From contig JAQGDQ010000126.1 in NCBI GenBank assembly GCA_030141605.1, positions 1-62,000 of the forward strand: a stretch of DNA of 62,000 nucleotides, given 5' to 3'. The notes beneath the pieces were generated by a model that saw nothing but the letters and a program-made list of their open reading frames with translations, had not been told where the DNA came from and did not search any database. This document shows, one piece after another, positions 1 to 13,986 of this stretch; position 1 is the stretch's first letter; every line of letters begins with the position of its first letter. The translations under genes and the position numbers were made by a program. This DNA comes from Tubiluchus corallicola (taxonomy: Eukaryota; Priapulida; Priapulimorpha; Priapulimorphida; Tubiluchidae).

Positions 1-3000
1 CTTCTACCGGCAATTCTAAGCGTCTTAACAGAGACACACACACAGATAGCCTCATTTAGCTTGTCACAAGACATGCATAGCCAGACTGAAGTGTTTGGTT
101 CTAAGGCTTGGAAAACAAATAAAAACATCTAATCAGAACTCATCTAAAGCAATCTCAACATATCTTGATACAAAAAATGTTCTACCAGTCTCAAGTACCT
201 GGCAAAAGAGTGCTACAGGCAAAGTCAAGCATCTTAACAGAGACAAACACAGGCAGTCTCAATTAGCTTGACCCAAGACATGCATAGCGAAACTTAAGCG
301 TCTGGTTCTAAGAGTAGGAAAACGAATTAAAGCATCTATCACAACTTATCTAAAGCAGTCTAAAACATCTGGACAGAAAACATATTCCGCTAATCTCAAG
401 TATCAAAAGACTTCTACAGGCAATACTAAGCGCCTTAACAGAGACATACACTGATATCCTCAATAAGCTTCTCAGAGGACATATATGACCAAACGTAAGC
501 ATCTGGTAATGACAGTTCTACAGGCAAAATCAAGCATCTTAACAGAGACAAACACAAGGCAGTCTCAATTAGCTTGACCCAAGACATGCATAGCGAAACT
601 TAAGCGTCTGGTTCTAAGAGTAGGAAAACGAATTAAAGCATCTATCACAACTTATCTAAAGCAGTCTAAAACATCTGGACAGAAAACATATTCCGCTAAT
701 CTCAAGTATCAAAAGATTCTACAGGCAATACTAAGCGCCTTAACAGAGACATACACTGATATCCTCAATAAGCTTCTCAGAGGACATATATGACCAAACG
801 TAAGCATCTGGTAATGACAGTTCTACAGGCAAAATCAAGCATCTTAACAGAGACAAACACAAGGCAGTCTCAATTAGCTTGACCCAAGACATGCGTAGCC
901 AAACTTAAGCGTCTGGTTCTAAGAGTAGGAAAACGAATTAAAGCATCTATCACAACTTATCTAAAGCAGTCTAAAACATCTGGACAGAAAACATATTCCG
1001 CTAATCTTAAGTATCAAAAGACTTCTACAGGCAATACTAAGCGCCTTAACAGAGACATACACATATATCCTCAATCAGCTTCTCAGAGGACATATATGGC
1101 CAAACTTAAGCTTCTGGAAATGTCAGTTTTATTCTCAATCTCGTGTACCTGATCAGGAGAAATCTGCAGAAATGCATTGCCGATCTCAAGTATCCCGGCA
1201 AAAGACTTCTACCGGCAATGCTAAGCGTCTTAACAGAGACACACACACAGATAGCCTCAATTAGCTTGTCACAAGACATGCATAGCCAAACTTGAGCGTC
1301 TGGTTCTAAAGCTCGGAAAACTATTTAAAACATCTAGTCAGAACTCATCTAGAGCAGTCCTAATCATCTGAACAGAAGAAATGTACTGCTATTCTCAACT
1401 ATATGGCAGAAGACTTCTACAGGCAATACTAAGCGCCTTAACAGAGACATACACAGATATCCTCAATCAGCTTCTCAGAGGACACATATGACCAAACGTA
1501 AGCGTCTGGTAATAGCAGCTCTATTCTCACTCTCATGTACTTGATCAGCAGAAATCTGCAGGAATCTCATCGTTTGGTACGATGGCATAGAAACAGGCGA
1601 ATTCAGCCGTTTGGTACGATACCTATAAGCAATCTAAAACATCTGCTGAGACTTCAAGTCTCAAGATATCCATATCCAATCCCATTAATCTGTCACGATC
1701 TACAATCAAATTGCAGCATCTGGTTCAGAACTTATCTAAAGCAATCTCAAACATCTGGACAGAAAACATATACTGCTAATTTCAAGTATCCCGGCAAAAG
1801 ACTTCTACCGGCAATTCTAAGCGTCTTAACAGAGACACACACACAGATAGCCTCAATTAGCTTGTCACAAGACATGCATAGCCAGACTGAAGTGTTTGGT
1901 TCTAAGGCTTGGAAAACAAATAAAAACATCTAATCAGAACTCATCTAAAGCAATCTCAACATATCTTGATACAAAAAATGTTCTACCAGTCTCAAGTACC
2001 TGGCAAAAGAGTGCTACAGGCAAAGTCAAGCATCTTAACAGAGACAAACACAGGCAGTCTCAATTAGCTTGACCCAAGACATGCATAGCGAAACTTAAGC
2101 GTCTGGTTCTAAGAGTAGGAAAACGAATTAAAGCATCTATCACAACTTATCTAAAGCAGTCTAAAACATCTGGACAGAAAACATATTCCGCTAATCTCAA
2201 GTATCAAAAGACTTCTACAGGCAATACTAAGCGCCTTAACAGAGACATACACTGATATCCTCAATAAGCTTCTCAGAGGACATATATGACCAAACGTAAG
2301 CATCTGGTAATGACAGTTCTACAGGCAAAGTCAAGCATCTTAACAGAGACAAACACAAGGCAGTCTCAATTAGCTTGACCCAAGACATGCGTAGCAAAAC
2401 TTAAGCGTCTGGTTCTAAGAGTTGGAAAACGAATTAAAGCATCTATCACAACTCATCTGAAGCAGTCTAAAACATCTGGACAGAAAACATATTCCGCTAA
2501 TCTCAAGTATCAAAAGATTCTACAGGCCATACTAAGCGCTTAACAGAGACATACACATATATCCTCAATCAGCTTCTCAGAGGACATATATGGCCAAACT
2601 TAAGCTTCTGGAAATGTCAGTTTTACAGGCAATGCCAAGCGTCTTAACAGAGACACACACAAGATAGCCTCAATTAGCTTGTCACAAGACATGCATAGCC
2701 AAACTTGAGCGTCTGGTTCTAAAGTCGGAAAACTATTTAAAACATCTAGTGAACTCATCAGCAGAAATCTGCAGAAATGTACTGCTGATCTCAAGTATAT
2801 GGCAGAAGACTTCTACCGGCAATGCTAAGCGTCTTAACAGAGACACACACACAGATAGCCTCAATTAGCTTGTCACAAGACATGCATAGCCAAACTTGAG
2901 CGTCTGGTTCTAAAGCTCGGAAAACTATTTAAAACATCTAGTCAGAACTCATCTAGAGCAGTCCTAATCATCTGAACAGAAGAAATGTACTGCTATTCTC

Positions 3001-6000
3001 AACTATATGGCAGAAGACTTCTACAGGCAATACTAAGCGCCTTAACAGAGACATACACAGATATCCTCAATCAGCTTCTCAGAGGACATATATGACCAAA
3101 CGTAAGCGTCTGGTAATAGCAGCTCTATTCTCACTCTCATGTACCTGATCAGGAGAAATCTGCAGAAATGCACTGCCGGTCTCAAGTATCAGGCAAAAGA
3201 GTGCTACAGGCATTAGTAAGCGTCTTAACAGAGACATACACAGACAGCCTCAGTCAACTTGTCAGAGGACATATGAGGCCAAACTTGAGCATCTGGTAAT
3301 GACAGCTCTACAGGCAAAATCAAGCATCTTAACAGAGACAAACACATGCAGTCTCAATTAGCTTGACCCAAGACATGCATAGCCAAACTTAAGCGTCTGG
3401 TTCTAAGAGTAGGAAAACGAATTAAAGCATCTATCACAACTCATCTGAAGCAGTCTAAAACATCTGGATACAAAAAATGTACTGCCAGTCTCAAGTATCT
3501 GACAAAAAAGTGCTACAGGCATTAGTAAGCGTCTTAACAGAGACATACACAGACAGCCTCAGTCAGCTTGTCAGAGGACATATGAGGCCAAACTTGAGCA
3601 TCTGGTAATGACAGTTCTACCGGCAAAGTCAAGCGTCTTAACACAGACAAACACAGGCAGTCTCAATTAGCTTGACCCAAGACATGCATAGCCAAACTTA
3701 AGCGTCTGGTTCTAAGAGTAGGAAAACGAATTAAAGCATCTATCACAACTTATCTAAAGCAGTCTAAAACATCTGGACAGAAAACATATTCGGCTAATCT
3801 CAAGTATCAAAAGACTTCTACAGGCAATACTAAGCGCCTTAACAGAGACATACACTGATATCCTCAATAAGCTTCTCAGAGGACATATATGACCAAACGT
3901 AAGCATCTGGTAATGACAGTTCTACAGGCAAAATCAAGCATCTTAACAGAGACAAACACAAGGCAGTCTCAATTAGCTTGACCCAAGACATGCGTAGCAA
4001 AACTTAAGCGTCTGGTTCTAAGAGTAGGAAAACGAATTAGAGCATCTATCACAACTTATCTAAAGCAGTCTAAAACATCTGGACAGAAAACATATTCCGC
4101 TAATCTCAAGTATCAAAAGATTCTACAGGCCATACTAAGCGCCTTAACAGAGACATACACTGATATCCTCAATAAGCTTCTCAGAGGACATATATGACCA
4201 AACGTAAGCATCTGGTAATGACAGTTCTACAGGCAAAATCAAGCATCTTAACAGAGACAAACACAAGGCAGTCTCTATTAGCTTGACCCAAGACATGCGT
4301 AGCCAAACTTAAGCGTCTGGTTCTAAGAGTAGGAAAACGAATTAAAGCATCTATCACAACTTATCTAAAGCAGTCTAAAACATCTGGACAGAAAACATAT
4401 TCCGCTAATCTCAAGTATCAAAAGACTTCTACAGGCAATACTAAGCGCCTTAACAGAGACATACACAGATATCCTCAATCAGCTTCTCAGAGGACATATA
4501 TGGCCAAACTTAAGCTTCTGGAAATGTCAGTTTTATTCTCAATCTCGTGTACCTGATCAGGAGAAATCTGCAGAAATGCATTGCCGATCTCAAGTATCCC
4601 GTCAAAAGACTTTTACCGGCAATGCTAAGCGTCTTAACAGAGACATACACAGGCACCCTCAATTAGCTCATACCAAGACATGCATAGCCAAACTTGAGCG
4701 TCTGGTTCTAAAGCTCGGAAAACTATTTAAAACATCTAGTCAGAACTCATCTAGAGCAGTCCTAATCATCTGAACAGAAGAAATGTACTGCTAATCTCAA
4801 CTATATGGCAGAAGACTTCTACAGGCAATACTAAGCGCCTTAACAGAGACATACACAGATATCCTCAATCAGCTTCTCAGAGGACATATATGGCCAAACT
4901 TAAGCTTCTGGAAATGTCAGTTTTATTCTCAATCTCGTGTACCTGATCAGGAGAAATCTGCAGAAATGCACTGCCGATCTCAAGTATCCCGGCAAAAGAC
5001 TTCTACCGTCAATGCTAAGCGTCTTAACAGAGACATACACAGGCACCCTCAATTAGCTCATACCAAGACATGCATAGCCAAACTTGAGCGTTTGGTTCTA
5101 AAGCTTGGAAAACGATTTAAAACATCTAGTCAGAACTGATCTAAAGCAATGTCAAACATCTGGATAGAAAAAATGTACTGCTAGTCTCAAGTATCTGGCA
5201 AGAAGACTTCTACAGGCAATGCCAAGCATCTTAACAGAGACACACACACATATAACCTCAATTAGCTTGTCACAAGACATGCATAGCCAGACTGAAGCGT
5301 TTGGTTCTAAGCTATGTCAAACATCTGGATACAAAAAATGTACTACCAGTCTCAAGTATCTGGCAAAAGACTGCTACAAGCATTACTAAGCGTCATAACA
5401 GAGACATACCCAGGAGCCTCAGTCAGCTTCTCAGAGGACATATATGACCAAACGTAAGCATCTGGTAATAGCAGCTCTATTCTCACTCTCATGTACCTTG
5501 ATCAGGAGAAATCTGCAGAAATGCACTGCCGGTCTCAAGTATCTGGCAAAAGACTTCTACCGTCAATGCTAAGCGTCTTATCAGAGACATACACAGGCAC
5601 CCTCAATTAGCTTTCCAAGGCATGCATAGCCAAACTTGAGCGTCTGGTTCTAAAGCTTGGAAAACAAATTAAAACATATAGTCAGAACTGACAAAGCAAT
5701 GTCAAACATCTGCATACAAAAAATGTACTACCAGTCTCAAGTACCTGGCAAAAGAGTGCTACAGGCATTACTAAGCGCCTTAACAGAGACATACACAGAC
5801 AGACTCAGTCAGCTATTCAGAGGACATATGAGGCCAAACTTGAGCATCTGGTAATGACAGTTCTACAGGCAAAGTCAAGCGTCTTAACAGAGACAAACAC
5901 AGGCAGTCTCAATTAGCTTGACCCAAGACATGCATAGCCAAACTTAAGCGTCTGGTTCTAAGAGTAGGAAAACGAATTAAAGCATCTATCACAACTTATC

Positions 6001-6239
6001 TAAAGCAGTCTAAAACATCTGGACAGAAAACATATTCCGCTAATCTCAAGATTCAAAAGACTTCTACAGGCAATACGAAGCGCCTTAACAGAGACATACA
6101 CTGATATCCTCAATAAGCTTCTCAGAGGACATATATGACCAAACGTAAGCATCTGGTAATGACAGTCAAGGCAAAATCAAGCATCTTAACAGAGACAAAC
6201 ACAAGGACTATTAGCTTGAACCAAGACATGGTAGCAAAA

Positions 6240-8100
6240 CTTAAGCGTCTGGTTCTAAGAGTAGGAAAACGAATTAGAGCATCTATCACAACTTATCTAA
6301 AGCAGTCTAAAACATCTGGACAGAAAACATATTCCGCTAATCTCAAGTATCAAAAGATTCTACAGGCCATACTGAGCGCCTTAACAGAGACATACACTGA
6401 TATCCTCAATAAGCTTCTCAGAGGACATATATGACCAAACGTAAGCATCTGGTAATGACAGTTCTACAGGCAAAATCACATCTTAACAGAGACAAACACA
6501 CAGTCTCTATTAGCTTGACCCAAGACATGCGTAGCCAAACTTAAGCGTCTGGTTCTAAGAGTAGGAAAACGAATTAAAGATCTATCACAACTATCTAAAG
6601 CAGTCTAAAACATCTGGACAGAAAACATATTCCGCTAATCTCAAGTATCAAAAGACTTCTACAGGCAATACTAAGCGCCTCAACAGAGACATACACAGAT
6701 ATCCTCAATCAGCTTCTCAGAGGACATATATGGCCAAACTTGAGCTTCTGGAAATGTCAGTTTTATTCTCAATCTCGTGTACCTGATCAGGAGAAATCTG
6801 CAGAAATGCATTGCCGATCTCAAGTATCCCGTCAAAAGACTTTTACCGGCAATGCTAAGCGTCTTAACAGAGACACACAGATAGCCTCAATTAGCTTGTC
6901 ACAAGACGCATAGCCAAACTTGAGCGTCTGGTTCTAAAGCTCGGAAAACTATTTAAAACATCTAGTCAGAACTCATCTAGAGCAGTCCTAATCATCTGAA
7001 CAGAAGAAATGTACTGCTAATCTCAACTATATGGCAGAAGACTTCTACAGGCAATACTAAGCGCCTTAACAGAGACATACAAAGATATCCTCAATCAGCT
7101 TCTCAGAGGACATATATGGCCAAACTTAAGCTTCTGGAAATGTCAGTTTTATTCTCAATCTCGTGTACCTGATCAGGAGAAATCTGCAGAAATGCACTGC
7201 CGGTCTCAAGTATCTCGGCAAAAGACTTCTACCGTCAATGCTAAGCGTCTTATCAGAGACATACACAGGCACCCTCAATTAGCTCATCCCAAGGCATGCA
7301 TAGCCAAACTTGAGCGTCTGGTTCTAAAGCTTGGAAAACGATTTAAAACATGTAGTCAGAACTGACTTAAAGCAATGTCAAACATCTGGATACAAAAAAT
7401 GTACTACCAGTCTCAAGTATCTGGCAAGAAGACTTCTACAGGCAATGCCAAGCATCTTAACAGAGACACACACACATATAACCTCAATTAGCTTGTCACA
7501 AGACATGCATAGCCAGACTGAAGCGTTTGGTTCTAAGCTATGTCAAACATCTGGATACAAAAAATGTACTACCAGTCTCAAGTATCTGGCAAAAGACTGC
7601 TACAAGCATTACTAAGCGTCATAACAGAGACATACCCAGGCAGCCTCAGTCAGCTTATCAGAGGACATATATGACCAAACGTAAGCATCTGGTAATAGCA
7701 GCTCTATTCTCACTCTCATGTACCTCTGATCAGGAGAAATCTGCAGAAATGCACTGCCGGTCTCAAGTATCTCGGCAAAAGACTTCTACCGTCAATGCTA
7801 AGCGTCTTATCAGAGACATACACAGGCACCCTCAATTAGCTCATTCCAAGGCATGCATAGCCAAACTTGAGCGTCTGGTTCTAAAGCTTGGAAAGCAAAT
7901 TAAAACATATAGTCAGAACTGACAAAGCAATGTCAAACATCTGGATACAAAAAATGTACTACCAGTCTCAAGTACCTGGCAAAAGAGTGCTACAGGCATT
8001 ACTAAGCACCTTAACAGAGACATACACAGACAGACTCAGTCAGCTATTCAGAGGACATATGAGGCCAAACTTGAGCATCTGGTAATGACAGTTCTACAGG
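6240..8100 (+). repeat. Satellite super-repeat, copy A
   Basis: This ~1.9-kb block of the satellite matches 10,941-12,814 almost base for base over most of its length. The offset grows from 4,701 to 4,714 bp through small indels. The similarity ends where copy A reads CAAAATCAAGCATC and copy B reads CAAAGTCAAGCGTC. It indicates recent unequal exchange or amplification of kilobase blocks rather than single monomers. Confidence 0.85.
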
Positions 8101-10940
8101 CAAAATCAAGCATCTTAACAGAGACAAACACAAGGCAGTCTGTATTAGCTTGACCCAAGACATGCATAGCCAAACTTAAGCGTCTGGTTCTAAGAGTAGG
8201 AAAACGAATTAAAGCATCTATTTTGTGTGTTCATATGCAAAGACTTTACGGCAATGTAAGCGTCTTAACAGAGACACACACACAGATAGCCTCAATTAGC
8301 TTGTCACAAGACATGCATAGCCAACTTGAGCGTCTGGTTCTAAAGCTCGGAAAACTATTTAAAACATCTAGTCAAAACTCATCTAGAGCAGTCCTAATCA
8401 TCTGAACAGAAGAAATGTACTGCTATTCTCAACTATATGGCAGAAGACTTCTACAGGCAATACTAAGCGCCTTAACAGAGACATACACAGATATCCTCAA
8501 TCAGCTTCTCAGAGGACATATATGACCAAACGTAAGCGTCTGGTAATAGCAGCTCTATTCTCACTCTCATGTACCTGATCAGGAGAAATCTGCAGAAATG
8601 CACTGCCGGTCTCAAGTATCAGGCAAAAGAGTGCTACAGGCATTAGTAAGCGTCTTAACAGAGACATACACAGACAGCCTCAGTCAACTTGTCAGAGGAC
8701 ATATGAGGCCAAACTTGAGCATCTGGTAATGACAGCTCTACAGGCAAAATCAAGCATCTTAACAGAGACAAACACAGGCAGTCTCAATTAGCTTGACCCA
8801 AGACATGCATAGCCAAACTTAAGCGTCTGGTTCTAAGAGTAGGAAAACGAATTAAAGCATCTATCACAACTTATCTAAAGCAGTCTAAAACATCTGGACA
8901 GAAAACATATTCCGCTAATCTCAAGTATCAAAAGACTTCTACAGGCAATACTAAGCGCCTTAACAGAGACATACACTGATATCCTCAATAAGCTTCTCAG
9001 AGGACATATATGACCAAACGTAAGCATCTGGTAATGACAGTTCTACAGGCAAAATCAAGCATCTTAACAGAGACAAACACAAGGCAGTCTCAATTAGCTT
9101 GACCCAAGACATGCGTAGCAAAACTTAAGCGTCTGGTTCTAAGAGTAGGAAAACGAATTAAAGCATCTATCACAACTTATCTAAAGCAGTCTAAAACATC
9201 TGGACAGAAAACATATTCCGCTAATCTCAAGTATCAAAAGATTCTACAGGCCATACTAAGCGCCTTAACAGAGACATACACTGATATCCTCAATAAGCTT
9301 CTCAGAGGACATATATGACCAAACGTAAGCATCTGGTAATGACAGTTCTACAGGCAAAATCAAGCATCTTAACAGAGACAAACACAAGGCAGTCTCTATT
9401 AGCTTGACCCAAGACATGCGTAGCCAAACTTAAGCGTCTGGTTCTAAGAGTAGGAAAACGAATTAAAGCATCTATCACAACTTATCTAAAGCAGTCTAAA
9501 ACATCTGGACAGAAAACATATTCCGCTAATCTCAAGTATCAAAAGACTTCTACAGGCAATACTAAGCGCCTTAACAGAGACATACACATATATCCTCAAT
9601 CAGCTTCTCAGAGGACATATATGGCCAAACTTAAGCTTCTGGAAATGTCAGTTTTATTCTCAATCTCGTGTACCTGATCAGGAGAAATCTGCAGAAATGC
9701 ATTGCCGATCTCAAGTATCCCGTCAAAAGACTTTTACCGGCAATGCTAAGCGTCTTAACAGAGACACACACACAGATAGCCTCAATTAGCTTGTCACAAG
9801 ACATGCATAGCCAAACTTGAGCGTCTGGTTCTAAAGCTCGGAAAACTATTTAAAACATCTAGTCAGAACTCATCTAGAGCAGTCCTAATCATCTGAACAG
9901 AAGAAATGTACTGCTATTCTCAACTATATGGCAGAAGACTTCTACAGGCAATACTAAGCGCCTTAACAGAGACATACACAGATATCCTCAATCAGCTTCT
10001 CAGAGGACATATATGGCCAAACTTAAGCTTCTGGAATGCAGTTTATTCTCATCTCTGTATGATCAGAGAAATCTGCAGAAATGCCGGTCTCAATTCGGCA
10101 AAAGATTACGCATTGTCTTACAGAGACACAAGCCTCAATTAGCTTCCAAGCATGCATAACTGGTCTGGTTCTAAAGCTCGGAAAACTATTTAAAACATCT
10201 AGTCAGAACTCATCTAGAGCAGTCAATCATCTGAACAGAAGAAATGTACTGCTATTCTCAACTATATGGCAGAAGACTTCTACAGGCAATACTAAGCGCC
10301 TTAACAGAGACATACACAGATATCCTCAATCAGCTTCTCAGAGGACATATATGACCAAACGTAAGCGTCTGGTAATAGCAGCTCTATTCTCACTCTCATG
10401 TACCTGATCAGGAGAAATCTGCAGAAATGCACTGCCGGTCTCAAGTATCAGGCAAAAGAGTGCTACAGGCATTAGTAAGCGTCTTAACAGAGACATACAC
10501 AGACAGCCTCAGTCAACTTGTCAGAGGACATATGAGGCCAAACTTGAGCATCTGGTAATGACAGCTCTACAGGCAAAATCAAGCATCTTAACAGAGACAA
10601 ACACAGGCAGTCTCAATTAGCTTGACCCAAGACATGCATAGCCAAACTTAAGCGTCTGGTTCTAAGAGTAGGAAAACGAATTAAAGCATCTATCACAACT
10701 TATCTAAAGCAGTCTAAAACATCTGGACAGAAAACATATTACTCTATTCTCAGTTAAAAAGACTTCTACAGGCGTACGGCGCTTAACAGAGACATACACT
10801 GTATCCTCGTTAAGCTTCTCAGAGGACATATATGACAAACGTGAGCATCTGGTAATGACAGTTCTACAGGCAAAATCAAGCATCTTAACAGAGACAAACA
10901 CAAGGCAGTCTCAATTAGCTTGACCCAAGACATGGAGAAA

Positions 10941-12814
10941 CTTAAGCGTCTGGTTCTAAGAGTAGGAAAACGAATTAGAGCATCTATCACAACTTATCTA
11001 AAGCAGTCTAAAACATCTGGACAGAAAACATATTCCGCTAATCTCAAGTATCAAAAGATTCTACAGGCCATACTGAGCGCCTTAACAGAGACATACACTG
11101 ATATCCTCAATAAGCTTCTCAGAGGACATATATGACCAAACGTAAGCATCTGGTAATGACAGTTCTACAGACAAAATCAAGCATCTTAACAGAGACAAAC
11201 ACAAGGCAGTCTCTATTAGCTTGACCCAAGACATGCGTAGCCAAACTTAAGCGTCTGGTTCTAAGAGTAGGAAAACGAATTAAAGCATCTATCACAACTT
11301 ATCTAAAGCAGTCTAAAACATCTGGACAGAAAACATATTCCGCTAATCTCAAGTATCAAAAGACTTCTACAGGCAATACTAAGCGCCTCAACAGAGACGT
11401 ACACAGATATCCTCAATCAGCTTCTCAGAGGACATATATGGCCAAACTTGAGCTTCTGGAAATGTCAGTTTTATTCTCAATCTCGTGTACCTGATCAGGA
11501 GAAATCTGCAGAAATGCATTGCCGATCTCAAGTATCCCGTCAAAAGACTTTTACCGGCAATGCTGAGCGTCTTAACAGAGACACACACACAGATAGCCTC
11601 AATTAGCTTGTCACAAGACATGCATAGCCAAACTTGAGCGTCTGGTTCTAAAGCTCGGAAAACTATTTAAAACATCTAGTCAGAACTCATCTAGAGCAGT
11701 CCTAATCATCTGAACAGAAGAAATGTACTGCTAATCTCAACTATATGGCAGAAGACTTCTACAGGCAATACTAAGCGCCTTAACAGAGACATACACAGAT
11801 ATCCTCAATCAGCTTCTCAGAGGACATATATGGCCAAACTTAAGCTTCTGGAAATGTCAGTTTTATTCTCAATCTCGTGTACCTGATCAGGAGAAATCTG
11901 CAGAAATGCACTGCCGGTCTCAAGTATCTCGGCAAAAGACTTCTACCGTCAATGCTAAGCGTCTTATCAGAGACATACACAGGCACCCTCAATTAGCTCA
12001 TCCCAAGGCATGCATAGCCAAACTTGAGCGTCTGGTTCTAAAGCTTGGAAAACGATTTAAAACATGTAGTCAGAACTGACTTAAAGCAATGTCAAACATC
12101 TGGATACAAAAAATGTACTACCAGTCTCAAGTATCTGGCAAGAAGACTTCTACAGGCAATGCCAAGCATCTTAACAGAGACACACACACATATAACCTCA
12201 ATTAGCTTGTCACAAGACATGCATAGCCAGACTGAAGCGTTTGGTTCTAAGCTATGTCAAACATCTGGATACAAAAAATGTACTACCAGTCTCAAGTATC
12301 TGGCAAAAGACTGCTACAAGCATTACTAAGCGTCATAACAGAGACATACCCAGGCAGCCTCAGTCAGCTTCTCAGAGGACATATATGACCAAACGTAAGC
12401 ATCTGGTAATAGCAGCTCTATTCTCACTCTCATGTACCTCTGATCAGGAGAAATCTGCAGAAATGCACTGCCGGTCTCAAGTATCTCGGCAAAAGACTTC
12501 TACCGTCAATGCTAAGCGTCTTATCAGAGACATACACAGGCACCCTCAATTAGCTCATTCCAAGGCATGCATAGCCAAACTTGAGCGTCTGGTTCTAAAG
12601 CTTGGAAAGCAAATTAAAACATATAGTCAGAACTGACAAAGCAATGTCAAACATCTGGATACAAAAAATGTACTACCAGTCTCAAGTACCTGGCAAAAGA
12701 GTGCTACAGGCATTACTAAGCGCCTTAACAGAGACATACACAGACAGACTCAGTCAGCTATTCAGAGGACATATGAGGCCAAACTTGAGCATCTGGTAAT
12801 GACAGTTCTACAGG
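10941..12814 (+). repeat. Satellite super-repeat, copy B
   Basis: Second copy of the block at 6,240-8,100. The segment 12,045-12,329 is identical in translation to 7,331-7,615. The left flank (10,740-10,940) is unusually rich in small deletions compared with other copies. Confidence 0.85.
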
Positions 12815-13555
12815 CAAAGTCAAGCGTCTTAACAGAGACAAACACAGACAGTCTCAATTAGCTTGACCCAAGACATGCATAGCCAGACTGAAGCGTCTGG
12901 TTCTAAGAGTTGGAAAACAAATTAAAACATATAGTCAGAACTGACTTAAAGCAGTGTCAAACATCTGGATACAAAAAATGTACTACCAGTCTCAAGTATC
13001 TGACAAAAGACTGCTACAGGCATTACTAAGCGTCTTAACAGAGACATACACAGTCAGCCTCAGTCAGCTTGTCAGAGGACATATGAGGCCAAACTTGAGC
13101 ATCTGGTAATGACAGTTCTACCGGCAAAGTCAAGCGTCTTGACAGAGACACACACAGATAGCCTCAATTAGCTTGTCACAAGACATGCATAGCCAAACTT
13201 GAGCGTCTGGTTCTGAAGCTTGGAAAACTATTTGAAACATCTTGTCAGGACTCATCTAGAGCAGTCCCAATCATCTGAACAGAAGAAATGTACTGCTAAT
13301 TTCAAGTATATGGTAGAAGACGTCTACAGGCAATGCCAAGCATCTTAACAGAGACACACACACACAGATAGCCTCAATTAGCTAGTAACAAGACATGCAT
13401 AGCCAAACGTGAGCGTCTGGTTCGAAAGCTTGGAAAACTATTTGAAACATCTTGTCAGGACTCATCTAGAGCAGTCCCAATCATCTGAGCAGAAGAAATG
13501 TACTGCTAATTTCAAGTATATGGTAGAAGACTTCTACAGGCAATGCCAAGCATCT

Positions 13556-13660
13556 TAACAGACACACACACACACGCACACGCACACGCACCCGCACGCG
13601 CACCCGCACACGCACACGCACACGCACACGCACACACACACACGCACACACACACAAAGC
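13556..13660 (+). repeat. CA/CG microsatellite expanded inside a satellite monomer
   Basis: A long run of ACAC and ACGC dinucleotides interrupted by CCGC. It sits exactly where other monomers have the short run AGACACACACACAGATAG. It is flanked on both sides by normal satellite sequence (CATCTTAACAGA on the left, AGCCTCAATCAGCTTGTCAC on the right), so it grew within a monomer. Confidence 0.9.
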
Positions 13661-13780
13661 CTCAATCAGCTTGTCACAAGACATGCATAGCCACACTGAA
13701 GCGTTTGGTTCTAAGGCTTGGAAAACAAATTAAAACATATAGTCAGAACTGACTTAAAGCAATGTCAAACATCTGGATAC

Positions 13781-13986
13781 GTGGGACCGAACAGCTACTT
13801 TGGAAAATCAACATACATGATGGACATTCCCTTCAAGAAGGTGCCACCAGACTTTCCAGACAGCCTGCCTGTAGCACAAAGGCGGCTTCAGTTTCTCAAA
13901 GTCCGTTTGAAGAAGAATCCTTCTCTGCATGAACAATATACGAAGAGTATCGAAGACTTATTGATGCGTGGCTATGCTGAAGCTGT
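13781..13986 (+). pseudogene. BEL/Pao retrotransposon pol fragment (upstream of RT)
   Basis: The satellite stops abruptly after CATCTGGATAC. The following ~70 codons read as a BEL/Pao polyprotein segment between protease and reverse transcriptase. They carry the family pattern PVAQRRLQFLKVRLKKNP, then a Y-x(3)-IEDLL segment, then RGYAEAV. The frame happens to be open into the satellite on the left and continues to 14,170 on the right, but the right part is antisense to another piece of the same kind of element. This is therefore a chimeric open frame and not a gene. No RT, RNase H or integrase follows. Assignment rests on recognising the motif by eye; it could be any BEL/Pao lineage. Confidence 0.75.

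Larger units (their letters stand above)
1..13780 (+). repeat. Satellite array, ~34-bp monomer with higher-order structure
   Basis: The whole stretch is a tandem array. Adjacent monomers at about 34 bp can be read off by eye, with a core like CTACAGGCAATCTCAAG followed by CATCTGGTCAGAAGACA. Monomers are diverged from each other but form higher-order units: the string CTTAAGCGTCTGG recurs at 293, 599 and 904, at 2094 and 2400, at 3697, 4003 and 4308, and at 8818, 9124 and 9429. That is a 305-306 bp step, or nine monomers. Larger blocks repeat too, with offsets of about 1,801 bp (1 to 1802), 5,121 bp (4600 to 9721) and 4,714 bp (7331 to 12045). Division gives roughly 400 monomers. The array runs off the left window edge. 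The short open frames inside it are by-products, because a 34-bp period shifts frame with every monomer. Confidence 0.95.

Noticed and set aside
1535-13752. Many 60-150 codon open frames in the first 13.8 kb
   Set aside because: They are translations of the 34-bp satellite in shifting frames, and identical frames recur wherever the block repeats. There is no domain and no codon signature.
1-13780. CRISPR array
   Set aside because: The repeats are direct and short, but there are no unique spacers of constant length, the whole monomer repeats, and the context is animal DNA.
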